Assembly: GCA_027858145.1 (NCBI GenBank)
Contig: JAQIDF010000097.1
Span: 1-35,005 of the forward strand
From: Prolixibacteraceae bacterium
GTDB lineage: Bacteria; Bacteroidota; Bacteroidia; Bacteroidales; Prolixibacteraceae
DNA: 35,005 nt
Direction: 5' to 3'
Shown: positions 8,997 to 18,356 of the stretch, one piece after another
Layout of the letters: every line of letters starts with the position of its first letter
How positions within the stretch are numbered: position 1 is the first letter of the stretch
Translations under genes and position numbers: made by a program
Notes under the pieces: generated by a model
Seen by the model: the letters and a program-made list of their open reading frames with translations, nothing else
The model's database searches: none
Told to the model about the DNA's origin: nothing

Positions 8997-10898
8997 ATGA
9001 GTGAATTGATAAAACACGAGTGTGGTGTGGCAATGATACGTTTGCTAAAACCACTTGAATACTACAAAGAAAAGTACGGAACCTGGATGTATGGGTTGAA
9101 CAAGCTCTATCTTCTGATGGAAAAGCAACATAACCGGGGGCAGGATGGCGCCGGTGTCGCTTCTCTAAAAATAGATAATACACCGGGGCAGGAATATCTT
9201 GACCGTTACCGTTCGGTAAAGCCGAACCCGATTAAAGATACATTCGACCATATTTTTAAACATTACAAAAAGGCTGAAAAAAAGCATCCTGATGAGTTTG
9301 CTAACCCACATTGGGCAAAGGAAAACCTTGCGTTCGCGGCTGAGGCATATTTGGGGCATCTTCGCTATGGTACATTTGGCCGTAATTCGGTAGAGTTTGT
9401 ACACCCGATAATGCGTCAAAACAACTGGCGGTCACGAAATCTGGTGTTGGCAGGTAACTTCAATATGACCAATACCGATGAGCTGTTTGAGCGTCTGGTA
9501 GAGCTGGGGCAACACCCTAGTGCATATACCGATACCGTAACCGTGCTTGAAAAAGTAGGGCATTTTCTCGACCAGGAAAATGAACTGCGTTTCAGGCAAT
9601 ATAAAAACGAAGGATATTCAAACAGCGAAATATCACCGCTGATTGAACAAAACCTTGATGTTCAGCAGATACTTGAAAATGCCTCGCGCGATTGGGATGG
9701 TGGCTATGCTATAGCGGGTATGGTTGGCCACGGCGACTTATTTGCTACGCGTGATCCATGGGGAATACGACCAGCATACTACTATCATGATGATGAGATT
9801 GTTGTGGTTGCGTCTGAACGTCCGGTTATTCAAACAGTGATGAACGTGAAGCATGATACTGTGGAAGAAATTGAGCCGGGGCAGGTAATTATTGTGAAAA
9901 AGAATGGTGAGATTCGTAAAGAAATTGTTCGTGTGCCTCATCAACGAAAATCATGTTCGTTTGAGCGTATTTATTTTTCGAGGGGTAGCGACAGGGATAT
10001 ATATAAAGAACGCAAACAACTTGGCCGCTTATTATCGCCTTCCATACTCGAAAAAGTCAATTACAACTTCAATGATACTGTTTTCTCTTACATTCCGAAT
10101 ACAGCCGAGACGGCTTTTTATGGAATGATGGAAGGGGTGAGGGAGCATTTGCTCGATTGGAAAAAAGATCAAATCAAAGCCCTGAACGGAAATCTAACTG
10201 AAGAAAAAATTGCCGATATTATTGCTGTAGAACCACGCATGGAAAAAATAGCAATCAAAGATGTGAAACTCCGAACTTTTATTTCTGACGATAGTGGACG
10301 AAATGATTTAGTAGCACATGTTTATGATGTAACCTATGGCGTGGTTAAAAATAATGTGGATACCCTGGTGATAATTGATGATTCAATAGTTCGAGGCACA
10401 ACGCTTAAGCAAAGTATCTTGAGAATACTGGACCGCCTGAAGCCCAAAAAAATAATAATTGTGTCTTCAGCTCCGCAAATCAGGTATCCCGATTGTTACG
10501 GAATTGATATGGCAGAACTGGATAAATTTGCCGCTTTTAATGCCGCTATCGAACTAATCAAAGAAAAAGGCAAAGAGAAAATAATTGAAGAAGTATATGA
10601 AAAATGTAAGGCGCAGCGTAATTTACCAAAAGAAGAAATTGTAAACTACGTTAAAGAGATATACAAACCTTTCACTGCCGAAGAAATTTCTTCAAAAATG
10701 GCTCAGATTCTTAAGCCAGATGATTGTAACGCTGATGTTGATATTGTTTATCAAACCATCGAAAATCTCCATTCAGCATCACCAGACCATACCGGAGACT
10801 GGTATTTTACAGGAAATTACCCTACACCAGGCGGAAATAAGGTTGTAAACACTTCATTTTTAAATTATTACGAAGGGAAAGATGGTAGGGCGTATTAA
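8997..10898 (+). CDS. Long amidophosphoribosyltransferase (PurF-like, 633 aa)
   Basis: N-terminal Ntn glutaminase (HECGVAMIRLL, NRGQDGAGVASL, GHLRYGTFG, GGYAIAGMVGHGDLFATRDPWGIRPAYY) and PRTase signature VIIDDSIVRGTTLKQSIL. Confidence 0.88.
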   Translation: MSELIKHECGVAMIRLLKPLEYYKEKYGTWMYGLNKLYLLMEKQHNRGQDGAGVASLKIDNTPGQEYLDRYRSVKPNPIKDTFDHIFKHYKKAEKKHPDEFANPHWAKENLAFAAEAYLGHLRYGTFGRNSVEFVHPIMRQNNWRSRNLVLAGNFNMTNTDELFERLVELGQHPSAYTDTVTVLEKVGHFLDQENELRFRQYKNEGYSNSEISPLIEQNLDVQQILENASRDWDGGYAIAGMVGHGDLFATRDPWGIRPAYYYHDDEIVVVASERPVIQTVMNVKHDTVEEIEPGQVIIVKKNGEIRKEIVRVPHQRKSCSFERIYFSRGSDRDIYKERKQLGRLLSPSILEKVNYNFNDTVFSYIPNTAETAFYGMMEGVREHLLDWKKDQIKALNGNLTEEKIADIIAVEPRMEKIAIKDVKLRTFISDDSGRNDLVAHVYDVTYGVVKNNVDTLVIIDDSIVRGTTLKQSILRILDRLKPKKIIIVSSAPQIRYPDCYGIDMAELDKFAAFNAAIELIKEKGKEKIIEEVYEKCKAQRNLPKEEIVNYVKEIYKPFTAEEISSKMAQILKPDDCNADVDIVYQTIENLHSASPDHTGDWYFTGNYPTPGGNKVVNTSFLNYYEGKDGRAY

Positions 10899-11864
10899 TT
10901 AATGATTTACAATCAGCGAATTATCGTTCTTATTTAAAAGGTACGTTTCGATATGCCTGTCTTTTTTGGCTTCATAGATGTCGGCAATGGTTAATATGAT
11001 ACCGGTTTCTTCTACATTTCCAAAGTGATCGTTTACAGCAGTGCCAAAAGTTTTCATTGTTGGTGAAAGATTCATGTATGCATTAACAAGCGGCGGGATA
11101 TTTTCGCCATAATCACGTACAATTTTTGACAGGGTCTTGTAGTCTTTCTTAAAATTGTCGCCTTTGTATGAATCTTTAATCTCTGAGAAATCAATTTCCA
11201 GTCGATAGTCAGATTTTGGAAAAACCAATTCTTCATTGTCGAAAAAATGTTTTCTCAAGAAATATAAAATGTGGTTGCGGGCCGTTACATTAAAATGTGT
11301 GTACATGGTCACTTTCCCGAAGAAATATTTTATTTCAGGGTGGTCAACCGTGAGTGCACCTAATCCATCCCAAAGATTATCGAGGGCAAACAAGGCTTTT
11401 GCTCCGGCCTTGCTCGACTGGTATTCAGGCTGAACAAATGAGCGGCCAAGCTCCATGGTGTGTGGTAGATACTCTTCATTAAATTTGTCGGTAAAATGAA
11501 ACATGCGTGCCGTGGCCAGATTAGGCTCACCATCTTCATTGTAGCCAAGTTCGTTGCATAAGATATAACGGTATCCACCCAGAATTTCTTTAGAATCAGG
11601 ATCCCATACAATTAATTGTTTATATGGAGTTTGTGAAGTGTCGTATATATCAATGTCAATATCCTTTCCGGTGCCACCACCTGCCTGTCTGAATGTAATC
11701 TCTCTTAGCCGACCAATTTCTTTCATTGTGTTGGGCGAATCGTGTGCTGTGATGATGTATATTTTGTTTCCGCCTTTATTGGTGTCGCGCATGAACTTGT
11801 TGTCAGTTAGCTCAGCTTCAATAAGTTCTGTTGGTATTTTTGATATAATTTCTTTCATGATCAA
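10899..11864 (-). CDS. GNAT-like N-acyltransferase (hemolysin/OlsB/GlsB-like; glycine or ornithine lipid synthesis)
   Basis: GRLREITFRQAGGGTGKDIDIDIYDTSQTPYKQLIVWDPDSKEILGGYRYI...ELGRSFVQPEYQ: OlsB-like acyl-ACP N-acyltransferase pattern; downstream of an LPLAT gene in the same orientation. Confidence 0.72.
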   Translation of the reverse strand: MIMKEIISKIPTELIEAELTDNKFMRDTNKGGNKIYIITAHDSPNTMKEIGRLREITFRQAGGGTGKDIDIDIYDTSQTPYKQLIVWDPDSKEILGGYRYILCNELGYNEDGEPNLATARMFHFTDKFNEEYLPHTMELGRSFVQPEYQSSKAGAKALFALDNLWDGLGALTVDHPEIKYFFGKVTMYTHFNVTARNHILYFLRKHFFDNEELVFPKSDYRLEIDFSEIKDSYKGDNFKKDYKTLSKIVRDYGENIPPLVNAYMNLSPTMKTFGTAVNDHFGNVEETGIILTIADIYEAKKDRHIETYLLNKNDNSLIVNH

Positions 11865-11919
11865 TTTTCTTCAAAGAGTGCAAATATATAGCTAAATCAT
11901 CTGTATTGATACGTTTATT

Positions 11920-12756
11920 CTATTTTTTTGCCAATTCGTATGTTTGTTCTTTTATGTACTGTGCCCATTCTTTTGGGCGTTTTGTTTTATCGAAATTAGT
12001 AAAAGGTAAAGGCTTTCCAAAACGTATGGTAAAGGTTTTATTTTTATGTTTAAACATTTCGTCAACTAAAAACAGCATTTCAATATTGAATTTTATTTTT
12101 AAGAATTTACGTATGTTAGCCAGGTTGTAAAAACGATTGGTGTTACGACCACCAAAATGAATGGGCACTATGTCTAATTTATATTGAACAGCCTTTTGTA
12201 CAAAGTGTTTTTGCCATTCCAGATCTTTTATAATGCCATTTGTTTTACGTGAACATAATCCGGCCGGGAATATCAAAACCTGGTCGTCCGATTCATATAA
12301 TTCATCAACATGTTTTATAGAATCCCGGGCCTGGCCGCCAACCTTATTTACCGGTACAAACCAATCATTAAGCGGGGTGACAGCCATTAAAAAGTCGTTT
12401 ATTAAAACACGGGTGTTTCCGAATTTTTCGTTCAGTATTTTTAAAAGTAAAACACCATCAAGTCCACCAAGGGGGTGGTTCGAAACAAACATGTACCGAC
12501 CATCGGAAGGCAGATTTGCTTCGCCTTCAATATTGAATTTGATATTGAGCAGTTTTATGGCCTCTTCTACAAAATCGAGCCCTTTGAGGTGCCCGTGTTG
12601 TTGAAGAAAATCATTCAGCTCATCAATATGGAGAAGTTTTTCGAGCCAGCGATATACAAATTTGGGAAGCCTGTCGGCGAGCTTTTCGTTTTTGCTCCGT
12701 ACAAGTTCCTTAACATCAATTGGCTCTATTATACTCCCCAGTGTTTCCCCGGCCAT
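11920..12756 (-). CDS. Lysophospholipid acyltransferase family O-acyltransferase (PlsC/GlsA-like)
   Basis: VSNHPLGGLDGVLLLKILN (H-x4-D) and LIFPAGLCSRK acyltransferase motifs. Confidence 0.78.
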   Translation of the reverse strand: MAGETLGSIIEPIDVKELVRSKNEKLADRLPKFVYRWLEKLLHIDELNDFLQQHGHLKGLDFVEEAIKLLNIKFNIEGEANLPSDGRYMFVSNHPLGGLDGVLLLKILNEKFGNTRVLINDFLMAVTPLNDWFVPVNKVGGQARDSIKHVDELYESDDQVLIFPAGLCSRKTNGIIKDLEWQKHFVQKAVQYKLDIVPIHFGGRNTNRFYNLANIRKFLKIKFNIEMLFLVDEMFKHKNKTFTIRFGKPLPFTNFDKTKRPKEWAQYIKEQTYELAKK

Positions 12757-12865
12757 TTTTCAAAATTTAGCTTCGAAATGTAGTAATTTTTTTAAAAACA
12801 TGATAATTGTTGCTGTAAAATACACCCTTATAAACAAATTGTTGATAAGTTTTTTGGTTTTAATG

Positions 12866-12911
12866 GTGGAATAGAGTGGAATAAAGTGGAATAAAATTGT
12901 AATAAAGTGGA
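12866..12911 (+). promoter_or_regulatory. Putative MraZ operator: GTGGA repeats (four exact, one degenerate) at about 10-bp spacing
   Basis: GTGGA at 12866, 12876, 12886 and 12907; degenerate TTGTA at 12897. Located directly upstream of mraZ. Confidence 0.75.
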
Positions 12912-12927
12912 ATAAGTTATATTTTTG
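12897..12927 (+). promoter_or_regulatory. Putative Bacteroidetes-type promoter of the dcw cluster
   Basis: -7 box TATTTTTG at 12920-12927 (TAnnTTTG) with TTG at 12897-12899 about 20 bp upstream (weak -33 TTTG). Confidence 0.5.
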
Positions 12928-12948
12928 AATAAAATTTATAACAAGCAT

Positions 12949-13416
12949 ATGCCGGATTTCTCTAATCAATATCATGCAACTGTAGACGACAAGGGGCGCG
13001 TAGTGCTTCCTGCTGCCTATAAGCGTGAGATGGGAGAGGCTTTCAACAGGGTTTTTTCAATTGAAATAGACCCTTATGAGAAATGCCTGAACCTCTATCC
13101 GCTAAGTTCATGGGAGAAGCGACTGGCGTTTATTCGTTCACGTTTGAATGCGAATGATCCGCGGCATAGCAGGCTTCTGGATAAATTTTACCAAAGTTTT
13201 GTGAAGACAAATATAGCTGAAAACGGGCGGGTAAACATACCAAATTCGTTTCTCGATAAAATGGGAATCGACCGCGAAGTGGTTTTTACAGGACAGGGCG
13301 ACCGGATTAGGCTTTGGGAGGCTAAAGCATACGAAGCTGCCATGTTACCAGACGAAGAATATCCTGCATTATTCGAAGAGTTACTCGGTGGTGGCATGAA
13401 CCCCAACGAAACATGA
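12949..13416 (+). CDS. mraZ: Transcriptional regulator MraZ
   Basis: YHATVDDKGRVVLPAAYKREMGEAF and second AbrB-like repeat IAENGRVNIPNSFLDKMGIDREVVFTG. Track start TTG 12925; ATG 12949 preferred because the putative -7 box overlaps 12925. Confidence 0.94.
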   Translation: MPDFSNQYHATVDDKGRVVLPAAYKREMGEAFNRVFSIEIDPYEKCLNLYPLSSWEKRLAFIRSRLNANDPRHSRLLDKFYQSFVKTNIAENGRVNIPNSFLDKMGIDREVVFTGQGDRIRLWEAKAYEAAMLPDEEYPALFEELLGGGMNPNET

Positions 13417-13491
13417 ATAAAGCCTTTGGATTGATTTTTCAATACAAATGCACTAATGACCAATGACTAATTGACTAATGACTGTTGACTT

Positions 13492-14391
13492 ATGACTACA
13501 AACTACCACATACCGGTTTTATTAAACGAATGCATCGATGGTCTTGCCATTGAACCAGACGGGGTATATGTTGATGTAACCTATGGAGGCGGCGGTCATT
13601 CGGCAAAAATACTTGAAAAGCTTACTACGGGTAGGCTTATTGCTTTCGACCAGGATGTGGATACATTGGCAAATGTCCCTGATGACGAAAGACTGATATT
13701 TGTTCAGCATAATTTCAAATACCTGAAAAACTTTCTTGCGTATTATGGGATTGACCAGGTAGATGGTATTTTGGCCGACCTGGGGGTTTCGTCACACGAT
13801 TTTGATGAAGCAGGGCGAGGGTTTTCGTTCCGGTTTGATGGTGCATTGGATATGCGTATGAACCAATCAGGAGGGTTGACAGCTGCAACGGTTGTTAATG
13901 AATACGACGAAGCTGATTTGATACGGATTTTCAGGCAGTATGGCGAGCTGAAAAGTGCGCGAAGGGCTGCGGCTGAAATTGTTAAAGCCCGTGAAGAGAG
14001 TCTGGTTGAAACGACGACCGGTTTAAAAGAGGTGCTTGAAAAACTGGTGCCTCAAAAGGCATCATCAAAGTTTTTGGCAAAGGTGTTTCAGGCACTCCGT
14101 ATCGAGGTGAATGGCGAACTTGATGTTCTCCGCAATCTTTTAATCGATTCGCATGAAGTATTAAAGCCCGGAGGGCGTTTTGTTGTGATGAGTTATCATT
14201 CGCTTGAAGACCGCCTGGTGAAAAATTTCTTTCAGCGTGGCGGATTTGATAAGAATGTAGAAAAAGACTTCTATGGTAATCCGAAAACTAAGTTTAACAT
14301 CGTTGATAAGCTAATTGTGCCCGGCGATGAAGAAGTAGAAATGAACTCGAGGGCACGAAGTGCAAAACTGAGAATTGCAGAAAAAATATAA
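13492..14391 (+). CDS. rsmH: 16S rRNA (cytosine1402-N4)-methyltransferase RsmH (MraW)
   Basis: HIPVLLNECIDGL, DVTYGGGGHSAKILE, DGILADLGVSSHDFDEAGRGFSFRFDGALDMRM. Confidence 0.97.
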   Translation: MTTNYHIPVLLNECIDGLAIEPDGVYVDVTYGGGGHSAKILEKLTTGRLIAFDQDVDTLANVPDDERLIFVQHNFKYLKNFLAYYGIDQVDGILADLGVSSHDFDEAGRGFSFRFDGALDMRMNQSGGLTAATVVNEYDEADLIRIFRQYGELKSARRAAAEIVKAREESLVETTTGLKEVLEKLVPQKASSKFLAKVFQALRIEVNGELDVLRNLLIDSHEVLKPGGRFVVMSYHSLEDRLVKNFFQRGGFDKNVEKDFYGNPKTKFNIVDKLIVPGDEEVEMNSRARSAKLRIAEKI

Positions 14392-14729
14392 TGACAAAAA
14401 AAGGTAAACATAAAAAAGTAGGATTCCGGGAAGTGATTCTCGGAAGCGTGTTTCTTAATAAAGAAGTTATGCGCTGGTTGCCTTTTGTTGGTATGCTTGT
14501 GCTGATGGGGCTTGTAATGATATCGAACCGGTTTAAGGGTGAGAAAATATTACGTGAGCTTGTTGTGGTGCAGGAAGAAGTAAAAGAATTACGTTCAGAG
14601 TCATCCACTATTGAGGCTGAGCTTATGAACATGAGTCGTTATTCTGAGATTTTAAAAAGTGTAAATCGAAAAGGTTTGGGGCTAAAACAGCCAACCGAGC
14701 CACCGGTGAAAATAAAAATAGAGGAATAG
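14391..14729 (+). CDS. ftsL: FtsL-like bitopic cell-division protein
   Basis: Single TM (WLPFVGMLVLMGLVMI) plus short coiled coil; syntenic position between rsmH and ftsI; start overlaps rsmH stop. Confidence 0.75.
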   Translation: MTKKGKHKKVGFREVILGSVFLNKEVMRWLPFVGMLVLMGLVMISNRFKGEKILRELVVVQEEVKELRSESSTIEAELMNMSRYSEILKSVNRKGLGLKQPTEPPVKIKIEE

Positions 14730-14732
14730 TAT

Positions 14733-16850
14733 ATGGATTTACGTCGTATCATATTAGCACGTTACTCGTTGGTGCTGGCCTTTGTGCTGGTGTTCTCGGT
14801 TATGGTGGTAGGTCGTATTGTTTATATACAAATGTCAACCGGCGATAAGTGGGAGGGTAAATTGCAGACCCTTGAAAATAAAACCGAGGTGATTTATGGC
14901 GACCGGGGAAATATTTGCAGTGTCAATGGCCGGGTGTTGGCTACTTCGGTGCCGTTTTACGAAATACGTTTCGATCTTGCAGCCCCCGGGGTTGGCGAAG
15001 TGTTTAATGAACAGGTTGGTGCTTTGGCCGGTGAGTTGTCGAAAATTTTTGCTGACCGCACTGCCTGGCAGTTTAAATCTCAGCTGAAAAAGGCTTATCA
15101 GAAAAAAGAGCGTTACCATCTGGTTCATCCCCGAAAGGTTAATTACGATGAATTGAAACGAATTGAAGAGTTCCCGATTTTTAAGCGGGGGCCGTACAAG
15201 GGTGGGTTTATTGCCGAGCAGGAATACATCCGGTTTACCCCTCATGGAAACCTGGCTTATCGTACCATTGGACTGATGAATAAAGGGGCCTATGGCGGAA
15301 TGCTTGGGAGTATCGGTATTTCAGGTATCGAAGCCCAGTTTGAAGGGTACTTGCGGGGTGAAGAAGGGATAGCTGTCAGGCAAAATCTTTCAGGTCGTTG
15401 GGTGAATATCAGTACTGTTGAGCCGGAAAACGGGAATGACATTATAACGACAATCGATATTTATTTACAGGATGTAGTTGAAAATTCGCTTCGTAAGCAA
15501 TTGGTGAAAAGTGACGCGGAATATGGTACGGCAATATTGATGGAGGTTGAAACCGGTAAAATCAGGGCTATTTCTAATCTTACCCGCCAAAACGGTAATT
15601 ATGCCGAAACCTATAATTGGGCTATCGGCCACCAGGGATGCACTGAACCGGGCTCTACGTTTAAGCTTGTTTCATTAATGGTGGCGATGGATGAAGCAGG
15701 CGTTGATACTTCTGATGTGTATGATATTGGTGATGGTAAGTGGAAAATATACGACCGTACTATATATGATAGTGATTACGGATATGGTGAACATGGCGAT
15801 ATGACCGTGAAAGAGATTTTTGAGCATTCGTCTAACGTTGGACTGGCAAAAATAATTGAAGATCAATATGGGGATCGTCCGCGCGAATTTGTAGACCGGC
15901 TGTATAGCCTGGGGCTAAACCGTCCCTTGGGTTTGGGTTTCAGGGGTGAAGCTAATCCATCAGTTAAGTATCCTACCGATAAAAACTGGTGGGGAACTTC
16001 ACTTGCATACATTGCTCATGGTTATGAGGTTAAGTTATCTCCATTGCATGTGCTTTCGTTTTATAATGCAGTGGCCAATAACGGCAGAATGATGAAGCCG
16101 ATGTTCGTTGAGTCGGTGCAGGCCAACGGGAAAACAGTAAGTACGTTTAAGCCCGAAGTTGTTCGCAATTCAATATGTTCGGACGAAACCACCCGAAAGC
16201 TGCAGAGCATGCTCGAGGGGGTTGTTCTTAGGGGAACAGCCAGTCGGTTGCAGTCCGAATTGTATTCGTTTGCCGGTAAAACCGGTACAGCCAAAGTGCT
16301 GGATTCAGAATTGGGTTATGCGCACCGAAAATACAGGGCTTCATTTGCAGGGTATTTTCCGGCTGATAACCCAAAGTACTCATGCATTGTTGTGATTGCT
16401 GAGCCCCAAAAAGGCTCATTCTACGGCGGTTCGGTTGCAGGGCCGGTATTTCGCGAGATTGCTGACTGTGTTTATACTACCGATTTATCGCTTGATATTG
16501 CACAAAACAATGATAACGAAGATATAGAATTACCAAATGTTTTAAATGGTGATGCTAATCAAACTGTGAATGTTTTTAAAGAATTGAATATTCCGTATTC
16601 CGGAAATATAAAACAGGCCGACTGGGTTAAAGTGAACGAAAATAACCATAAAGCCGGTCTTGAACCTCATAGTGTTGAGAAAAACAAAATGCCCGATGTT
16701 TTAGGGATGGGGGCTGCCGATGCCATCTATCTTATCGAGCGGTCGGGTATGAAGTCAAAACTTAAAGGTGTGGGGAAGGTGCGGAAGCAATTTCCGTTGC
16801 CGGGAGCAAACTGCCGCGATGGACAGTTGGTATATCTTGACCTTGGATAA
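14733..16850 (+). CDS. ftsI: Penicillin-binding protein (FtsI/PBP2/SpoVD-type transpeptidase with C-terminal PASTA)
   Basis: PGSTFKLVSLMVAM (SxxK), SSN (HSSNVGLAK), KTGTA (AGKTGTAKVL); PASTA-like MPDVLGMGAADAIYLIERSGMKSKLKGVGKV. Confidence 0.93.
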   Translation: MDLRRIILARYSLVLAFVLVFSVMVVGRIVYIQMSTGDKWEGKLQTLENKTEVIYGDRGNICSVNGRVLATSVPFYEIRFDLAAPGVGEVFNEQVGALAGELSKIFADRTAWQFKSQLKKAYQKKERYHLVHPRKVNYDELKRIEEFPIFKRGPYKGGFIAEQEYIRFTPHGNLAYRTIGLMNKGAYGGMLGSIGISGIEAQFEGYLRGEEGIAVRQNLSGRWVNISTVEPENGNDIITTIDIYLQDVVENSLRKQLVKSDAEYGTAILMEVETGKIRAISNLTRQNGNYAETYNWAIGHQGCTEPGSTFKLVSLMVAMDEAGVDTSDVYDIGDGKWKIYDRTIYDSDYGYGEHGDMTVKEIFEHSSNVGLAKIIEDQYGDRPREFVDRLYSLGLNRPLGLGFRGEANPSVKYPTDKNWWGTSLAYIAHGYEVKLSPLHVLSFYNAVANNGRMMKPMFVESVQANGKTVSTFKPEVVRNSICSDETTRKLQSMLEGVVLRGTASRLQSELYSFAGKTGTAKVLDSELGYAHRKYRASFAGYFPADNPKYSCIVVIAEPQKGSFYGGSVAGPVFREIADCVYTTDLSLDIAQNNDNEDIELPNVLNGDANQTVNVFKELNIPYSGNIKQADWVKVNENNHKAGLEPHSVEKNKMPDVLGMGAADAIYLIERSGMKSKLKGVGKVRKQFPLPGANCRDGQLVYLDLG

Positions 16851-16886
16851 AAGTGAACACAAATTGCAACAGTTGAACAAGAACCT

Positions 16887-18344
16887 ATGATTAAATTAAA
16901 TGAATTAACGAATGAGCTGACGGTAACAGAGGTAGTTGGAAATGAAGAGGTGGAAATTACAGGCCTTGAATTTGATTCACGCGAAGTGGGCAAGGGGTCG
17001 TTGTTTGTTGCCGTGAAAGGAACCAATACCGATGGGCATCAATATATCAACAAGGCTGTTGATGCGGGCGCCGTGGCTGTTTTGTGTGAAATTATTCCTG
17101 ACGGGAAGGCCGAAGGCATAACGTATATAAAAACCAAAGACACTGCAATAGCATTGGGCCGGATAGCTTCAGCTTTTTATGGTTATCCGTCACAAAAAAT
17201 GAAACTTGTGGGTGTAACGGGTACCAACGGGAAAACAACCATTGCATCGCTTCTGCATCAAATGACCCTGAATATGGGGCACAAAGCCGGGCTTATTTCT
17301 ACCATAACTTACAAAGTGGGCGAAAACGAATATCCATCGTCGCATACCACTCCCGACCCATTAACCCTTAACCGGTTAATGAAGGAGATGGCTGATAGCG
17401 GCTGTGCGTATTGCTTTATGGAAGTGAGCTCTCACGCTATCCACCAAAAACGGATCGCGGGGCTTGATTTCGACGGCGCTGTTTTTACAAATATATCACA
17501 CGATCATCTTGATTATCATAAAACATTTGACGCTTACATAAAAGCCAAAAAGTATTTTTTCGATGAGTTGAAACCTCAAGCGTTTGCCTTGTCCAATATT
17601 GATGATAAAAACGGTTTGGTAATGCTTCAGAATACAAAAGCATGCAAGGAAACGTATTCTTTACGGAGTATGGCAACCTATAAAAATAAAATACTTGAAT
17701 CGTACTTCGATGGTACCCTTATGGCTATCGATGGTAAAGAGGTATGGACACATTTCGTTGGAAAATTTAATGCCTATAACTTACTTGCTGTGTACGGTGC
17801 AGCTTTATTGCTAGGGTTTGAACAAACCGAAGTATTGGTTGAAATAAGCAAACTGAAACCGGTAGCCGGGCGTTTTGAGGTGGTTCGCTCAACTGATGAA
17901 AAATTTGCAATAGTTGACTATGCACATACGCCCGATGCGCTTGATAATGTACTTTCAACAATTGCCGGTGTCAGAACCCGTAACGAAAATCTTATTTGTA
18001 TAGTTGGAGCCGGTGGTGACCGTGATAAAACAAAACGGCCCAAAATGGCGGCTCTGGCATGTAAATATGGCGATAAGATTATACTTACATCAGATAATCC
18101 GCGAAGCGAAAAGCCCGAAGATATTATTGAAGATATGAAAGCCGGGGTAGATGCTTTGAGCAATAAAAATACACTTGTAATTGTTGACCGCCGTGAGGCA
18201 ATTAAAACAGCTGTAATGTTGGCCCTGCCGGGGGATATTATTTTAATAGCCGGCAAAGGGCACGAGACATACCAGGAGGTCAATGGTGTAAGGCATCATT
18301 TCGACGATAAAGAAGAAGTGCAAAAAGCAATGGGAATCATTTAA
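16887..18344 (+). CDS. murE: UDP-N-acetylmuramoyl-tripeptide synthetase MurE
   Basis: VTGTNGKTTIASLLHQM, EVSSHAIHQKRIAGLDFDGAVFTNISHDHLDYH, DYAHTPDALDNVL, TSDNPRSEKPEDI (DNPR, meso-DAP type). Confidence 0.96.
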   Translation: MIKLNELTNELTVTEVVGNEEVEITGLEFDSREVGKGSLFVAVKGTNTDGHQYINKAVDAGAVAVLCEIIPDGKAEGITYIKTKDTAIALGRIASAFYGYPSQKMKLVGVTGTNGKTTIASLLHQMTLNMGHKAGLISTITYKVGENEYPSSHTTPDPLTLNRLMKEMADSGCAYCFMEVSSHAIHQKRIAGLDFDGAVFTNISHDHLDYHKTFDAYIKAKKYFFDELKPQAFALSNIDDKNGLVMLQNTKACKETYSLRSMATYKNKILESYFDGTLMAIDGKEVWTHFVGKFNAYNLLAVYGAALLLGFEQTEVLVEISKLKPVAGRFEVVRSTDEKFAIVDYAHTPDALDNVLSTIAGVRTRNENLICIVGAGGDRDKTKRPKMAALACKYGDKIILTSDNPRSEKPEDIIEDMKAGVDALSNKNTLVIVDRREAIKTAVMLALPGDIILIAGKGHETYQEVNGVRHHFDDKEEVQKAMGII

Positions 18345-18356
18345 TAAGCAAAAGCC

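Noticed and set aside
12925-12948. Upstream TTG start of mraZ in the ORF track
   Set aside because: Overlaps the putative -7 box; ATG at 12949 gives the expected MraZ N-terminus.
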